From Acanthosepion pharaonis (Eukaryota > Mollusca > Cephalopoda > Sepiida > Sepiidae), in the NCBI GenBank assembly GCA_903632075.3, contig CAHIKZ030004725.1, positions 562,001 through 626,000 of the forward strand: 64,000 bases of DNA, in the 5' to 3' direction. This document shows positions 53,501-64,000 of the stretch, piece by piece. Made by a program: the position numbers and the translations under genes. Under the pieces are notes generated by a model, which saw only the letters and a list, made by a program, of their open reading frames with translations, was not told the DNA's origin and ran no database searches. Within the stretch, counting starts at the first letter, position 1, and each line of letters opens with the position of its first letter.

Positions 53501-54990
53501 CCTTAAGAAAAAAAACTCCAATATTCTTACTATTTCAACTGCAATGCTAAGAGAAAGGCATAAAAAATCTACAACTACAAAAAAATGGGCATGTCAGACT
53601 AGATAAAAACAGGCATATAATATTATCTAGTAACTCTTTAACATCTACTATCCAAAACAATTTATACAATCTTAACAATTGCCAAAAAATAATTACAACC
53701 ACATTCAAAACTATTTTGGATATCATCAGAACCAACAATATTCATAACAATAACTCTGAAGCAGGTATACATAAGATAAACTGTCACAACTGTTCCTTAC
53801 AATATATTGGTGCAGAAATTTAAAAAACAAAAGTTTATAAACACAAAAAAAATGGATCTTATATATAATTTATCAAATTCCTTATCATACATAGAAATAA
53901 GTTCAAATACCATAACCTAAAGAATGGTACACTTGCTTGAGTTTGCTTAGATGGAAAGTTCTTGAGAGTGCTGCTACTGAATCTTGCCAAAATGTAAATG
54001 TGCCGCAGATCTTTTCAAATATCTCCTTTCCTAAAATATATTCTTTTCCCAAGACAATATACATGGCCATAAAATTAAAAGTTAAATCAAAACCTATAAT
54101 TTAAAATAAATATGTATAAACAATTAAAAAATATTCAACATTTACTCACTTTCATTTTTTTAGACAATAAATTACATCACTTAGCATCTTCCATAATTTG
54201 CTTTGCCTTCCCAGTTAGCCTGAAGAATATTCAAATGTTCTTAAATTTAAAAATGTTGAATACCTAATATTTTTTTTACTTAGGTTTATAAATACTTATT
54301 GCAAAATAAAATCCTTACATTTGCCTTGATAAAGTCCATCAGAAACTGACATGCATCTGTAAGAAAAAAAGTTTTCCTTTTGTTTTTATTCATGGAATTA
54401 TTTATCTACTACTTATGTCATCAAAAATGGCAGCATATTACTATTATTAGCTTTTCACAGGTAAGTCTTTATATATATTTTTTCTCAATCATTTTTTTTT
54501 CTAATATGCACTTTATATAATAAACAGCTTTTTCTTTTGGTTAATACTAACAAGTGTACCATCTGGCTTCCTGTTTAGTTTGTGATTGTTGCATGGAACC
54601 TACTAAAAGCAGTGACTCATAACATTTGGGATCACACAATGGGTAGCAAGGGTTCCAAGCCAATTCCATCTTCGTACTTAAATTGTAGCCTTGTCTAGAT
54701 ACCAGTTTATATATATTTTTTTAAATCGCAAATGAGATTATGGTGATTAAATAGCATCCATTTCCAAAGTTGGAATGATTTTATCATTGAGAAAATCAAC
54801 ATTTGAGATTCTGATTTTCACAAGTAGGCAGAGCTGCACCCAGTGAAGATCAACCTCACTATAGTACAGGTGATAGGCTAGATGGGCTTGTTAACTTAAC
54901 CATTAAACCTACCTTCCACCCATGTACCCATTGTTTTCTTTTTTGTTACTCTTACTGTACATGATGCAAATATAATGTTAGTGTCTTTAA
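53500..54990. other. No gene seen
   Basis: AT-rich 3' flank. It could be part of a long 3' UTR; no domain-bearing frame. Confidence 0.5.
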
Positions 54991-54994
54991 TTTT

Positions 54995-55085
54995 TCATCC
55001 TGGGTATGATGATAAACTACATTCGGCAGCAAGCCCTCTGACCAGGAGGCTTTGATAAGCATGGAACCACCTCTTAATTCAGAAC
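54995..55085 (+). mobile_element. Head of a 'GATAAACTACAT' element
   Basis: CCTGGGTATGATGATAAACT, ACATTCGGCAGCAAGC and GAACCACCTCTTAATT; truncated after the head. Confidence 0.7.
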
Positions 55086-55234
55086 TTAAGATTTTTAATC
55101 CTATACAGAATATTTCTAAGTCACCCATATTGTTGGCTCTTCTTACATAAAGTGTTGTCTCCTTCACAAGACTTCAATTTATAAAATATAAGAATTCCAA
55201 CACCTCACCTCTGGACATTCAGATCAGATACAAG

Positions 55235-55690
55235 TGTTATCATTATTTACACTACTTATATTCAGACTATCGTCCACATCTTTGGGATAAGAACAACAAC
55301 AACACCAACAACAATAATAATGTTTTGCAGCATTAATCAGCAGGCAGGTTAGGTTTAAAGCTCCAACTTCATTACAGCAAATTGTCCTACAGGATTAGTG
55401 TTGGATCATGAATTTTGGTACATAGTGGTTCTGAGTTCAATTTTTGGTTTGGGTAGTGTGCACTGGGATTCACAATAACTGAGCAATACTATAAATAAGA
55501 CAATGATATCCCTAGACATGGACAGTGGAACAAGAACAGTCTACCCCCATAGATTAAATAAGGGGTTCAATTCAGAATTCCCTGTAGGTTACAGAGATCA
55601 ATACACACCTGAGGAAGTCTGGAGGATACAATAGCTGAAACATGATAACAAAGAACAGTCTGAATATAAATAGTGTAAATAAACACTTCT
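55235..55690. mobile_element. Fold-back element, CpG-depleted copy
   Basis: Left arm TTATTTACACTACTTATATT, CAGACTATCGTCC; right arm ACACCTGAGGAAGTCTGGAG, GATACAATAGCTGAAACATG and CAGTCTGAATATAAATAGTG. The core has GTTCTGAGTTCAATTT (B-box-like) and AACAGTCTACCCCCATAG. Confidence 0.75.
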
Positions 55691-55699
55691 ACTACATTG

Positions 55700-56062
55700 T
55701 AATGCAATATTTGCCATTTTCCCCTCTTTAAATAATAAATATAACGCATTTAAATTTTTTTTATTTATTTATTTATTTTTTTAAACAAATCAACAGTAAA
55801 CAACATGACTGATGATGCTATGTAGTGGTTTGGGTTACAGATTTTTGTTTTGTTTGTTTTGTTTAATATCACCAGAGTAGGATTATCACCTTTGTTGTTT
55901 TAATAGCAAATTGAAAGATCAGATGTTTAATCAAAGGTGGGTACATGGAAGATAGCTCCACTTCCACCAATAATAATAATAGTAATAATTAAAAAGACTT
56001 TTCCAGGTATATGGACATGTATAGCAAGTTAAGTAATTATTCTGTTGTGTTTGTGTTTGTTT

Positions 56063-56099
<37 letters not shown>

Positions 56100-56380
56100 T
56101 GCTCTAATTATTTCCATGTGAAATGTTATGGTTTTAAGTATTTTTTGTCTTTATCAATATCTTTTTTAAAACAATAGATTATCAAACAGAAAATTACTTT
56201 GAAAGCTATTTTATGAAGACATCATGACAAGATTGCTGCAAGCAGATTTTTATTACTATTATAGCATCTAATAAGCTTGTAAAATATAAGCATAAGGCTT
56301 AAAAGCATAACTGAAAAATAGAATATCAATGCTTAAACCCTAGATTTTTTAAAACCTTATTGATCATAATATAACTAATT
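55700..56380. other. No gene seen
   Basis: AT-rich with a T run and A run back to back at 56060-56099. Confidence 0.55.
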
Positions 56381-56382
56381 TA

Positions 56383-56387
<5 letters not shown>

Positions 56388-56427
<40 letters not shown>
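56388..56427. repeat. (TA)n microsatellite
   Basis: About 20 TA units. Confidence 0.96.
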
Positions 56428-56431
<4 letters not shown>

Positions 56432-56518
56432 TACTCTCTCCTCTCCATATAACTAGTCAACAAAACTAGTTTTATTTGCTGTAAAGCTTCATAAAAACTT
56501 AGTGACTCCAAAGAAATA

Positions 56519-56580
56519 ATTTATTTGGAGTTTTAGCATTCAACATGTGAGCATGTTGAATGCTAAAACTCCAAATAAAT
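56519..56580. repeat. Perfect hairpin, 29-bp stem and 4-nt loop
   Basis: The left arm 56519-56547 (starting ATTTATTTGGAGTTTTAGCA) is the exact inverse of 56552-56580; the loop is TGAG. Confidence 0.97.
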
Positions 56581-56589
56581 AAACCAATA

Positions 56590-57475
56590 CCATAAATATC
56601 ATTTGTCAACGTCGCATTATTTGCGATGGGGGTGGCAGAGTATATGTGGGGTATGTTATGGTGGGTTGAATGAGAAAGGGTTAAAATTGTTTGATTTTAA
56701 AGAAATAAAATTTGTAGTTAAAAACTCAATTTTTAATGGTTCAAAATTCTTGGGGGGAGGGAATGCCTAAATCAAACAATTTTATTTGTTTTTGAAAAGA
56801 ATTCATAAAAAAAAAAATAAAACAGCTAAAATGTTTACAGTATGATTTTTTTTTTTTTAAATTGAAAAGCTAAATGTGACTAGTGCAGAGGCATAAGGAT
56901 TTTACAAGCACACTAGAAATTAGTCAAAGACTAAGAATACTCTGATGCAGTTATTTTTATTCACCTATACAAGTGAAAGACTAATTACCAGCCAGAGAAA
57001 ATTGTTCAGTCATCTTGTGAGAGAATTAAAACAGGAGCACCTGATGTGTTAATTTAGAACAGTGGTAATTTGGCTATTGGATATTTTATCTTTCCTTCTG
57101 CAAAAAAGAAAAGTTGTTGACTCCTTAAATTTTGTTTAGGAATCTTTTGAACATTTCTTTAAATTTAAAAACAAACAAACAATAATTTCAGACATTTGAT
57201 CAAAATATTACTATTGCTTTGTTATACAGGTTTAAAAGAACCTGAATTTTATTAAAGGTGCTTCATAAGTAGATATGCTGAATCATGCAAAGGTTCAATA
57301 CTTTTGCACTTTTTTTTTTCCAATGATCTGTATAATAATTACAGAAATATACAACAAAGGGGAAAAATGATTGATTGATTATTTACAATGGCTTAACTTT
57401 TCTTTTACAGGTTATTAAAGCTAGGCAATATATTTTAGATTATCTTCAAAAAAACATTTTACAAAGATTTACTGA
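56590..57475. other. No gene seen
   Basis: AT-rich 3' flank without recognisable repeats. Confidence 0.55.
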
Positions 57476-57479
57476 TACA

Positions 57480-57640
57480 AGTTTTACTAATTAACCTATA
57501 GCTTGGGAGATGAATTCATACATTTCCCAAGGGTATTTGCACATAAGTAAATTACACCCACCCAAACATTAAAGCTTACAGCACCTGGTATACCAATCTA
57601 GGTGCTGACCAAAACCAACTTTGCTTAAATTCAATGATCA
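57480..57640 (-). mobile_element. 5S rRNA/tRNA composite SINE, truncated
   Basis: The reverse complement reads CAGCACCTAGATTGGTATAC, CAGGTGCTGTAAGC (5S end), GTTTGGGTGGGTGTAATTTA, then CAAATACCCTTGGGAAATGT and CTATAGGTTAATTA. Part of the tRNA-like segment is deleted. Confidence 0.75.
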
Positions 57641-57831
57641 TACAAGAACCAGTGTTTCCCTGTGATATCAGTGTAAATCACAAAGGGGAGGAAGAGAAAG
57701 GATAAAGAATATATATAGGGAGGGGCATCTAACTGTTTTTCTTTTTTGCTATATTTTTCAATTCTCCACTTTACATTGTGTAATATATATGTGTATATAT
57801 TTTCCTTATCCTTGCTTTTCTTCCTTTTATT

Positions 57832-57834
<3 letters not shown>

Positions 57835-57886
<52 letters not shown>
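57835..57886. repeat. (TA)n microsatellite
   Basis: About 25 TA units. Confidence 0.97.
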
Positions 57887-57889
<3 letters not shown>

Positions 57890-58075
57890 AGAGAGAGGAG
57901 CACTTTATATAGATGTGAAAAAAAAATACCTACATTAGATACATAAATCAGCAAAAAGAGACAATTTTTTACATCAACATATAAAAATGCACAAAGTATT
58001 TTTTCCCATATGTGTACACAGCAATAAAAATATTTACACTTTAAAATAAAAGAAATCAAAACAAGGCTTATGTCT

Positions 58076-58370
58076 TAATCACTTGGGAATATCAGGTGCT
58101 ATAAGCCTGGATGTGTGGGTGGTGTAATGGATAATGACTTATTGCTAATTGTTGAAGAGTTCCAATTACCGTTGGGTTTTTCTTATGTGCAATTACCCTT
58201 GGGAAAGGTTTGTATCCATTTCTTCTCCCCCCCCCCCCCCAGCTATATACTTAATAATGCTTTACTGATATAAATCTTACCATCTCAAAAAAAATTTTTT
58301 ACAATCTAAAAATATTCTCTGGCTTTAACCTGCAACTGGTTAAGCCGTAGATAGAAAATGATTCAATCAA
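58076..58370 (+). mobile_element. 5S rRNA/tRNA composite SINE, 5'-truncated
   Basis: Only the last 35 bases of the 5S head remain (CTTGGGAATATCAGGTGCTA), then GGTGTAATGGATAATGAC, TTACCCTTGGGAAAGG, CCCCCAGCTATATACTTAAT and a short tail. Confidence 0.82.
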
Positions 58371-58589
58371 AACAAATGAAAGAAGACAGAACTTTTTAAG
58401 CAGTCTAAAAACAAACAAAAAAAAACATCACATAGAAAATCATCTAACAGCATGTGTTGGAATATTTAAATATTAGCATTTCTGCTAAAAATCTGTAATT
58501 CCATACTATAGAAATAAAAATTTACCTAGAAACCTAGACTTTTTTTTTTAAACCCTCATTACAAACTTGAGAGGTTAAAGGTTTTGAAA

Positions 58590-58750
58590 ATGAACAGTGT
58601 TCAAATTCCAGCTGAAACATTTTGCCTTCCTTCTGAATCCATTCTTCCTCCCTCTGCAGAGAAATGTTAAATAGCAGGGCAGACTGGGCATCTCTCGTAG
58701 TAGGAAAACTGAATTCAAAACATTGAAAAAGGTGATAGAAAACTACCATT
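58590..58750 (+). mobile_element. SINE body fragment
   Basis: GTTCAAATTCCAGCTGAAAC, TCTGAATCCATTCTTCCTCC, GTTAAATAGCAGGGCAGACT and GAAAACTGAATTCAAAAC are in the tRNA-headed SINE order. Confidence 0.65.
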
Positions 58751-58759
58751 TTCTCCAAG

Positions 58760-61600
58760 AACAATTTATGTCCTAAATAGATATGGCTCTTAAAGAGTAA
58801 GAAGTTGGGGGATTACAACCTTAAAGCTGAGCTTTTTTTTTTAATAAACCATAACAATATACAGAGTTTCAGGGCCAAAAATGTTTCTATATTTTAAGGA
58901 TGCTTTCTGTGGTATTCACAATTTGTATTAAAAGTTTATGCAGTTTGTGATAGAATAATATGATTAAATCTTTTCTGAAATTATTAAAATCCATTTTCAC
59001 CACAGATATATGGAAGACATTAACAGAAAGTTAAAAGGTCTTGGAAATCAGTTAATTAATGGTAATCATTAACGTTAAATTCTGCCTGAATGCAAGCAGT
59101 TGGAGCACTTAAAATGTGAAGAATAGAAAAATTCTTTATATAGTTTTGTTTTAAGAATGAGGAAAAACTGGTGTGGGAAAATTTGAGCATTAATCTTATT
59201 TTACAAGAATGTTTCATACACATACCATTTTCATCTATGGCACTTGGGAGGAGGCTTCACCCCTCAGTTTTTTGCTGGAACTAAAAACCAAACAGAAGAC
59301 TACATTTGTCTTTTGGAACCTCCATCTATGACATTGAGCTGAACTGTAAATAAATAAAAATTAATTACTGCCATTAATTTTCAAAATAAAACTGTCATCC
59401 TTCAGCCCCTTAAAACAGCTTATAAAACTTGTATAGGTTTTATTCCAGAAAATTAGATAAGAAATAAAAAACAAAATAAAGTTTGCAGTCAGATCTTAAA
59501 ATAAATATTCATTTTATCAGAGGATGATTTAAAAAAACAAATAGAATCTTTAAAACTTAACATCCGACTTTTATTTTTTTGGCACCGTACCAGACTTTGG
59601 AAATCTTCATTCATGTCATTTACAAAAATGTCTTAATCTTGTTGTCTACAAGAATTCTGGATTCTTTCCCCACCTCTTACAACTTGCTATCTACTTGAAC
59701 AAAAATTTAATATCAGTGAAACTGCTGCAATCACAGTTACAAAAACTAACCAAATGAGATTTCTTTTATAGTGTAATGGTTAACAAGCTAGTCTCAAGGA
59801 CAGTTCATTCAGATAATGACTGAACCTTATAGGGGATTCACGACAGTGCAAGACTAAGCTATATTTTGTAGGAGAGAAAAAAAAAAATTACATACATCCA
59901 CACAAGTTTTCTTTAAGGGTTTATTTATTTTTTCTATATTCTGGATCATGTTCTTGACTTTTGGCTACCATATATCACAAACTGTAAAGAAACCACTAAA
60001 CATATTAGAAGAATAAAAAAAACAAAAGCAAACAATCCACTAACATGTTAAAAACAAAACAAAACAAAAGTGAACATACCAAAATGCAATGATTGAAACT
60101 AAGAAAAAAAAAACCCCAAACAAACAATAGTCTTTGATAAAGTGTAATGATAGCATAAGGTAAGTACTCAAACACTGGACAGTTTATATGTAAATATATA
60201 CCAGAAACCCAAAATAGATACGAGATATAAAAAAAAAAGCCATTAAAGAACTTTTGTTAGTTTTTAACTAAACTTGTATAACTGAAAAATTGCTGACCAT
60301 TTTAAAATATATACATACATACATATATATATATTAGTATTGAATCACACACTGAGTGCTAGTATTGATAAAATGGTGCCTGATATATAATAACGAAGCT
60401 ATAATTTATACTAAAATAAGTATACATTTTGTTTCTTACCAGTAGACACGTATATCTCCCAACCATATAAGATGAACCTATATTTTTTTTTTTTTTAGTT
60501 GTCAGGGTTGTCAGTTAAGTAACCTCTGTGAGACTTAGCTTAACTAAGCCTAACTACTGGATTCTAAAAGTCAGTGATTTCATTTTATTAGGCTTTCCAA
60601 AAAAAAACAAAAACACACACCTATGTGCAGGAAATATGGTATATCATTGTGTATCAGTTCTAGTAATGACTAGATATTTACAGCAGTTGTAATTATTTAC
60701 TATGTGTTTAGAACAATTATAGTTTTTGCTACCTGTCCCATGACAATTGAGACATTTGCATATATATATATAAATAAATCATAAATCTGATAACTACAGT
60801 GAGGCAGCAGCTATATTATTAGGCAAAGAATAAAAAGGTTTAAACAATTATTTTGTAAAGTTAAAAAGCAAGAAGTTCATTACAAGATGCATAGTAAGAA
60901 AGCATTTCCATTAATTAACCAATCAATTTTCAACAGCTAAAATTTACAACTTATTTTCTGGTTCAAGTGAATGATATTAAAATATTGTTTAATAAGTGAG
61001 TTAAGATAACTTTTTCAAAAGTTAGCATGAAGATTTATGCAGACATCATTCCAAAATAATCATGAATATTTAAAAAAGAAAGAAAATTATTTGCTTTATT
61101 TTTTTATAAATCATGTTAACCACTAAGTGCTCTGAAAAAAAACAAACAACACATTGTGAAGAGAGAAAAGTTTCATTGTTGTGAAAGACATGCCATTTGT
61201 TTAACTGATTAGGTGACAGTTTAATTAGTAGTGCATAAGGTAAGTTCAAGGTAATCACCGGTAAATATTTTATTAAATTTTAATTTAAGTATCTTGAAGG
61301 TATTTCTATACTGAAAGAGAAAGAGAGAGGAGGAGGAGAAAAAAAAAATATGTTATGACATTACCCCATATTGTCTTCTTACCTAAGTGTCCTTGTAATT
61401 ACATATTCTTATTACTTACTAATACTCAGTAGTTATTAAGCACCTGTTTTTACATACATACATAAGTAATATTTAAGATAACTTTCAAAAAGCTCTAGTC
61501 ATATTTTCATCATGAGTAACTAGCCATGTAAGAAAGATTGTTTTTGAAAAAGCATTAAAAATAACAATATCCAAAAAGAGCTTAAAAGAAAAAAAAATAT
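58760..61600. other. No gene seen; one weak tRNA-like SINE
   Basis: Plain AT-rich sequence. At 59755-59870 TTTTATAGTGTAATGGTTAA, CAAGCTAGTCTCAAGG resembles the short SINE of 31945 but is decayed. Short (TA)/(ATAC) runs lie near 60310 and 60760. Confidence 0.5.
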
Positions 61601-61613
61601 ATTAGTAGTCCAA

Positions 61614-61732
61614 TCTCCCTACTTAAAAACGAAATATTCTGTTATGGTAACAAGGTATTTATTGAGTGTTGAAAAATGACCCCTGTTACCATAATGGAAT
61701 ATCTCATTACTAAGGGGAAATAAAGATACATG
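61614..61732. repeat. Small fold-back MITE candidate
   Basis: TTATGGTAACA (61642-61652) is inverted exactly at 61684-61694, and the outer parts (CCCT..ATATTC on the left, GAATAT..AGGG on the right) also pair imperfectly for about 35 bp. Confidence 0.6.
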
Positions 61733-62246
61733 ACTGATAAATATATAAAGTCAAATTATATTTTATGCCATAGATTGTTTCATGTTTGAAATGCCTGGAT
61801 TGATTTCGGTCAACCAAAAAAAAATTGTATATGCTTGGGCTAAGTGTTATTGAAAGTAGGAATCTTCAATTTATTTTCCTAGTTTTACATTTTGAAATAC
61901 AAAATAAAATTCTATACTTTACTAACTGATCTCTTAAGATCATAAAAAGATGATTTAAATAAAATTAATATAAAAAACTATGAACCTGAAAAGGTGAATT
62001 TCTTGCTTTCAAGTTTTATGAAAACAGTAATTGTACAAAAAGTTCAATTTGTAAATAAAAACAGTACGCCAGACGAAAGGTGAGATAAACTAGTAGATGA
62101 TTGTGAAAATAGGAATAGGATAAAATAACTTTATAATGAAAGGTTTGTGTTGATATACAGGGGGTTGCACTATACAGTTTTTTTTTTTTTTTTTAAAAAA
62201 GGTTAAAATTAATGCAAAATACATGAAGTTGGCTTATACATGGAAC

Positions 62247-62793
62247 GTCAAGGACGCCATCCGTTAGCTTGACGCCTGTCAAGGACGCCATCCGTTAGCT
62301 TGACGCCTGTCAAGGACGCCATCCGTTAGCTTGACGCCTGTCAAGGACGCCATCCGTTAGCTTGACGCCTGTCAAGGACGCCATCCGTTAACTTGACGCC
62401 TGTCAAGGACGCCATCCGTTAACTTGCGCCTGTCAAGAGACGCCATCCGTTAGGCTTGACGCCTGTCAAGGGCGCCATCCGTTAGCTTGACGCCTGTCAG
62501 GGACGCCATCCGTTAACTTGCGCCTGTCAAGGACGCCATCAGCGCCTGTCAAGGACGCCATCCGTTAACGGCGCCTGTCAAGGACGCCATCCGTTAACTT
62601 GACGCCTGTCAAGGACGCCATCCGTTAGCTTGACGCCTGTCAAGGACGCCATCCGTTAGCTTGACGCCTGTCAAGGACGCCATCCGTTAGCTTGACGCCT
62701 GTCAAGGACGCCATCCGTTAGCTTGACGCCTGTCAAGGACGCCATCCGTTAGCTTGACGCCTGTCAAGGACGCCATCCGTTAGCTTGACGCCT
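62247..62793. repeat. 31-bp CpG-rich minisatellite, 18 units
   Basis: Units begin GTCAAGGACGCCATCCGTTA and end GCTTGACGCCT. Units 1-4 and 13-18 are identical to each other; units 6-11 vary in length (22-33 bp) and base. Each full unit has three CpGs, and each junction can form CTTGAC-gcct-GTCAAG. The array is not coding (31 is not a multiple of three). Confidence 0.98.
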
Positions 62794-62794
62794 G

Positions 62795-63335
62795 GTCATT
62801 GTACAAGATTGGTTTCACTGAATAAAGCTTCCCTTTCCTTGGAAAACTTATCCTATGTTACAAGAAAAAAAAAAATGCTGGTTACCTTCATAAAAAGTTA
62901 ATTAAATGAAACCATCTACATGCACTTTAGTACCTACTTAACCATGGAAACTAAAAAAATAAAATGCAACAAACTTTATACTCTCTGGAATTTTATTTTT
63001 TTTAGATGAAGACATGGTTAAATTTCTTTCAACCTATTTATTTTTTTTTTTATATATTGTGATATTCAAACCATTCTGCTATGGCTGTTACTAAGTAATG
63101 GTGATCAGAAATTAAGAATAAGCCTTTGTAGATAATCTTGAAAATTCATTTTATCATTTCTGAGTGATATTGTCTACAAATGACTACCGAAGAATGATAA
63201 GTTGTAATAATAAAAAAAAAAAAAAGTGAAATACTAGTCAAAAATTGACACTACATCATCTAAGAAACGGAAATTTTTTTTTTTTTTACTAATAGTGCTA
63301 GCACATCCACTCTCTTTTTATATATATATATATAA
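62795..63335. other. No gene seen
   Basis: AT-rich, with A and T homopolymers. Confidence 0.6.
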
Positions 63336-63339
63336 AAAT

Positions 63340-63830
63340 GTGCAGGTAGTGTAATGGTTAGCAGTTCACAATGAGGAAATCAGCAAGCCAAGTTCTAGTT
63401 ACATTCAATTTTGCACAAATATTCTTGGGAATAAACTGAATATGGGAGCAATGAAAAAGTTTTATAGAAAATGGAAACAAAGAAGACATTTATACTTAAC
63501 ATCAAAGAATGAGGAAAGAGGGCTTGGAAAATCTGACACTCACAGGACAAAATGAAAGCAAGAGGAACAGAGGAAAACAATGCATAATCTACCTAATGAG
63601 CTTGTGTAAATTGTTAGAACGGATTACAAGAGATAAAAGAAAAACTTTATCAAGATCTACAAAGAACAGGAAATTGTGGAGAGCCATGATCACCAGTGTC
63701 CTGAAGGATCTTGGGGAAGTTATGAATTCATCTCTTAACACCAAACTATAGAGTTAAATAACAGAGAAGACTGGTCTCTCTAGCTGTGGTTGGCAAACAG
63801 TTTAGGAAAATAAATTAAAGCTTTAGCTCT
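63340..63830 (+). mobile_element. tRNA-headed SINE interrupted by LINE piece
   Basis: The SINE starts GTGCAGGTAGTGTAATGGTT and reaches CACAAATATTCTTGGGAA (63431), then resumes at GGGGAAGTTATGAATTCATC (63713) through GTTAAATAACAGAGAAGACT and GGTTGGCAAACAGTTTAGGA. Confidence 0.8.
63432..63712 (+). mobile_element. RTE-like LINE C-terminal fragment nested in SINE
   Basis: The + strand reads LNMGAMKKFYRKWKQRRHLY-like decay, then MRKEGLENLTLTGQ, ESKRNRGKQCIIYLMSLCKL and RKLWRAMITSVLKDLG, the usual end of this LINE family. CTTGGGAA on the left and CTTGGGGAA on the right of the insert look like a short target duplication. Confidence 0.82.
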
Positions 63831-63834
63831 AGTG

Positions 63835-64000
63835 ATGGACGTACTATAGAATGCCATAAAACAGATTATAACGTTCACAATAAACTGCAGTGAGGAGTTG
63901 TGGATTATGATCTCAATTACAGTTGATGAGGTCCAAGGGTATGTATATAAATAAAGGTGGCAAATTATCAGGGATTATATAGAATCTATATATTTTTTTT
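63835..64000. other. No gene seen
   Basis: AT-rich end of the window. Confidence 0.5.

Noticed and set aside
55810..55825. CTGATGA near 55810
   Set aside because: No pairing segment or GAAA downstream.
57631..58059. 142-codon minus-strand frame
   Set aside because: Its centre is a (TA)n microsatellite and the rest is AT-rich sequence without a domain.
58534..58764. 76-codon minus-strand frame
   Set aside because: Overlaps a decayed SINE body and shows no protein family features.
62247..62793. CRISPR-like array
   Set aside because: No spacers: units are contiguous 31-bp tandem copies in eukaryotic DNA.

Overview
The window reads as nuclear DNA from an invertebrate, most likely a mollusc and plausibly a cephalopod. 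It is AT-rich with long introns, full of (TA)n and (TCTA)n arrays, and crowded with tRNA- and 5S-rRNA-derived SINEs, non-LTR retrotransposon debris and small DNA transposons. The species call is inference from repeat style; nothing in the sequence names the organism. Repeat boundaries are approximate unless stated otherwise. Only one real protein-coding gene is supported.

The gene lies on the + strand. Eight exons between 19013 and 52903 join in phase into the last 411 residues of a membrane protein. It has one EGF-like domain, a complete ZP (zona pellucida) domain with ten cysteines, a furin-type RKRR site, one transmembrane helix and a 31-residue cytoplasmic tail. The start of the gene (signal peptide and any earlier domains) was not found and probably lies upstream of the window or in an unrecognised exon. 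All introns are repeat-filled; the longest lie at 28.6-39.1 kb and 39.2-46.9 kb.

Layout. 0-19 kb (5' flank or upstream intron): a retrotransposon tail, a decayed Tc1-like transposase, a 35-bp pyrimidine-rich minisatellite, 5S/tRNA SINEs, a tRNA-headed element carrying a canonical hammerhead ribozyme (6214-6612), a pogo-like MITE and a large (TCTA)/(TA) block. 19-29 kb: exons 1-4, with a tandem array of tRNA-like units (21.95-22.74 kb) and several fold-back repeats. 29-39 kb: a long intron with a GC-rich hairpin-rich tandem repeat, a SINE with a perfect 16-bp target duplication and an unclassified CpG-rich block. 39-53 kb: exons 5-8 among LINE and SINE pieces and near-perfect palindromes. 53-64 kb: 3' flank, mostly plain AT-rich sequence, with an 18-unit CpG-rich minisatellite at 62.25-62.79 kb.

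Two window-wide patterns stand out. First, repeat families present in both halves keep CpGs to the left of about 37 kb and have lost nearly all of them to the right, where TG or CA replaces them; the 62 kb minisatellite is the exception. Second, hammerhead-type core boxes recur: one canonical ribozyme and several degenerate cores in fold-back elements. These are the best candidates for unusual biology here.
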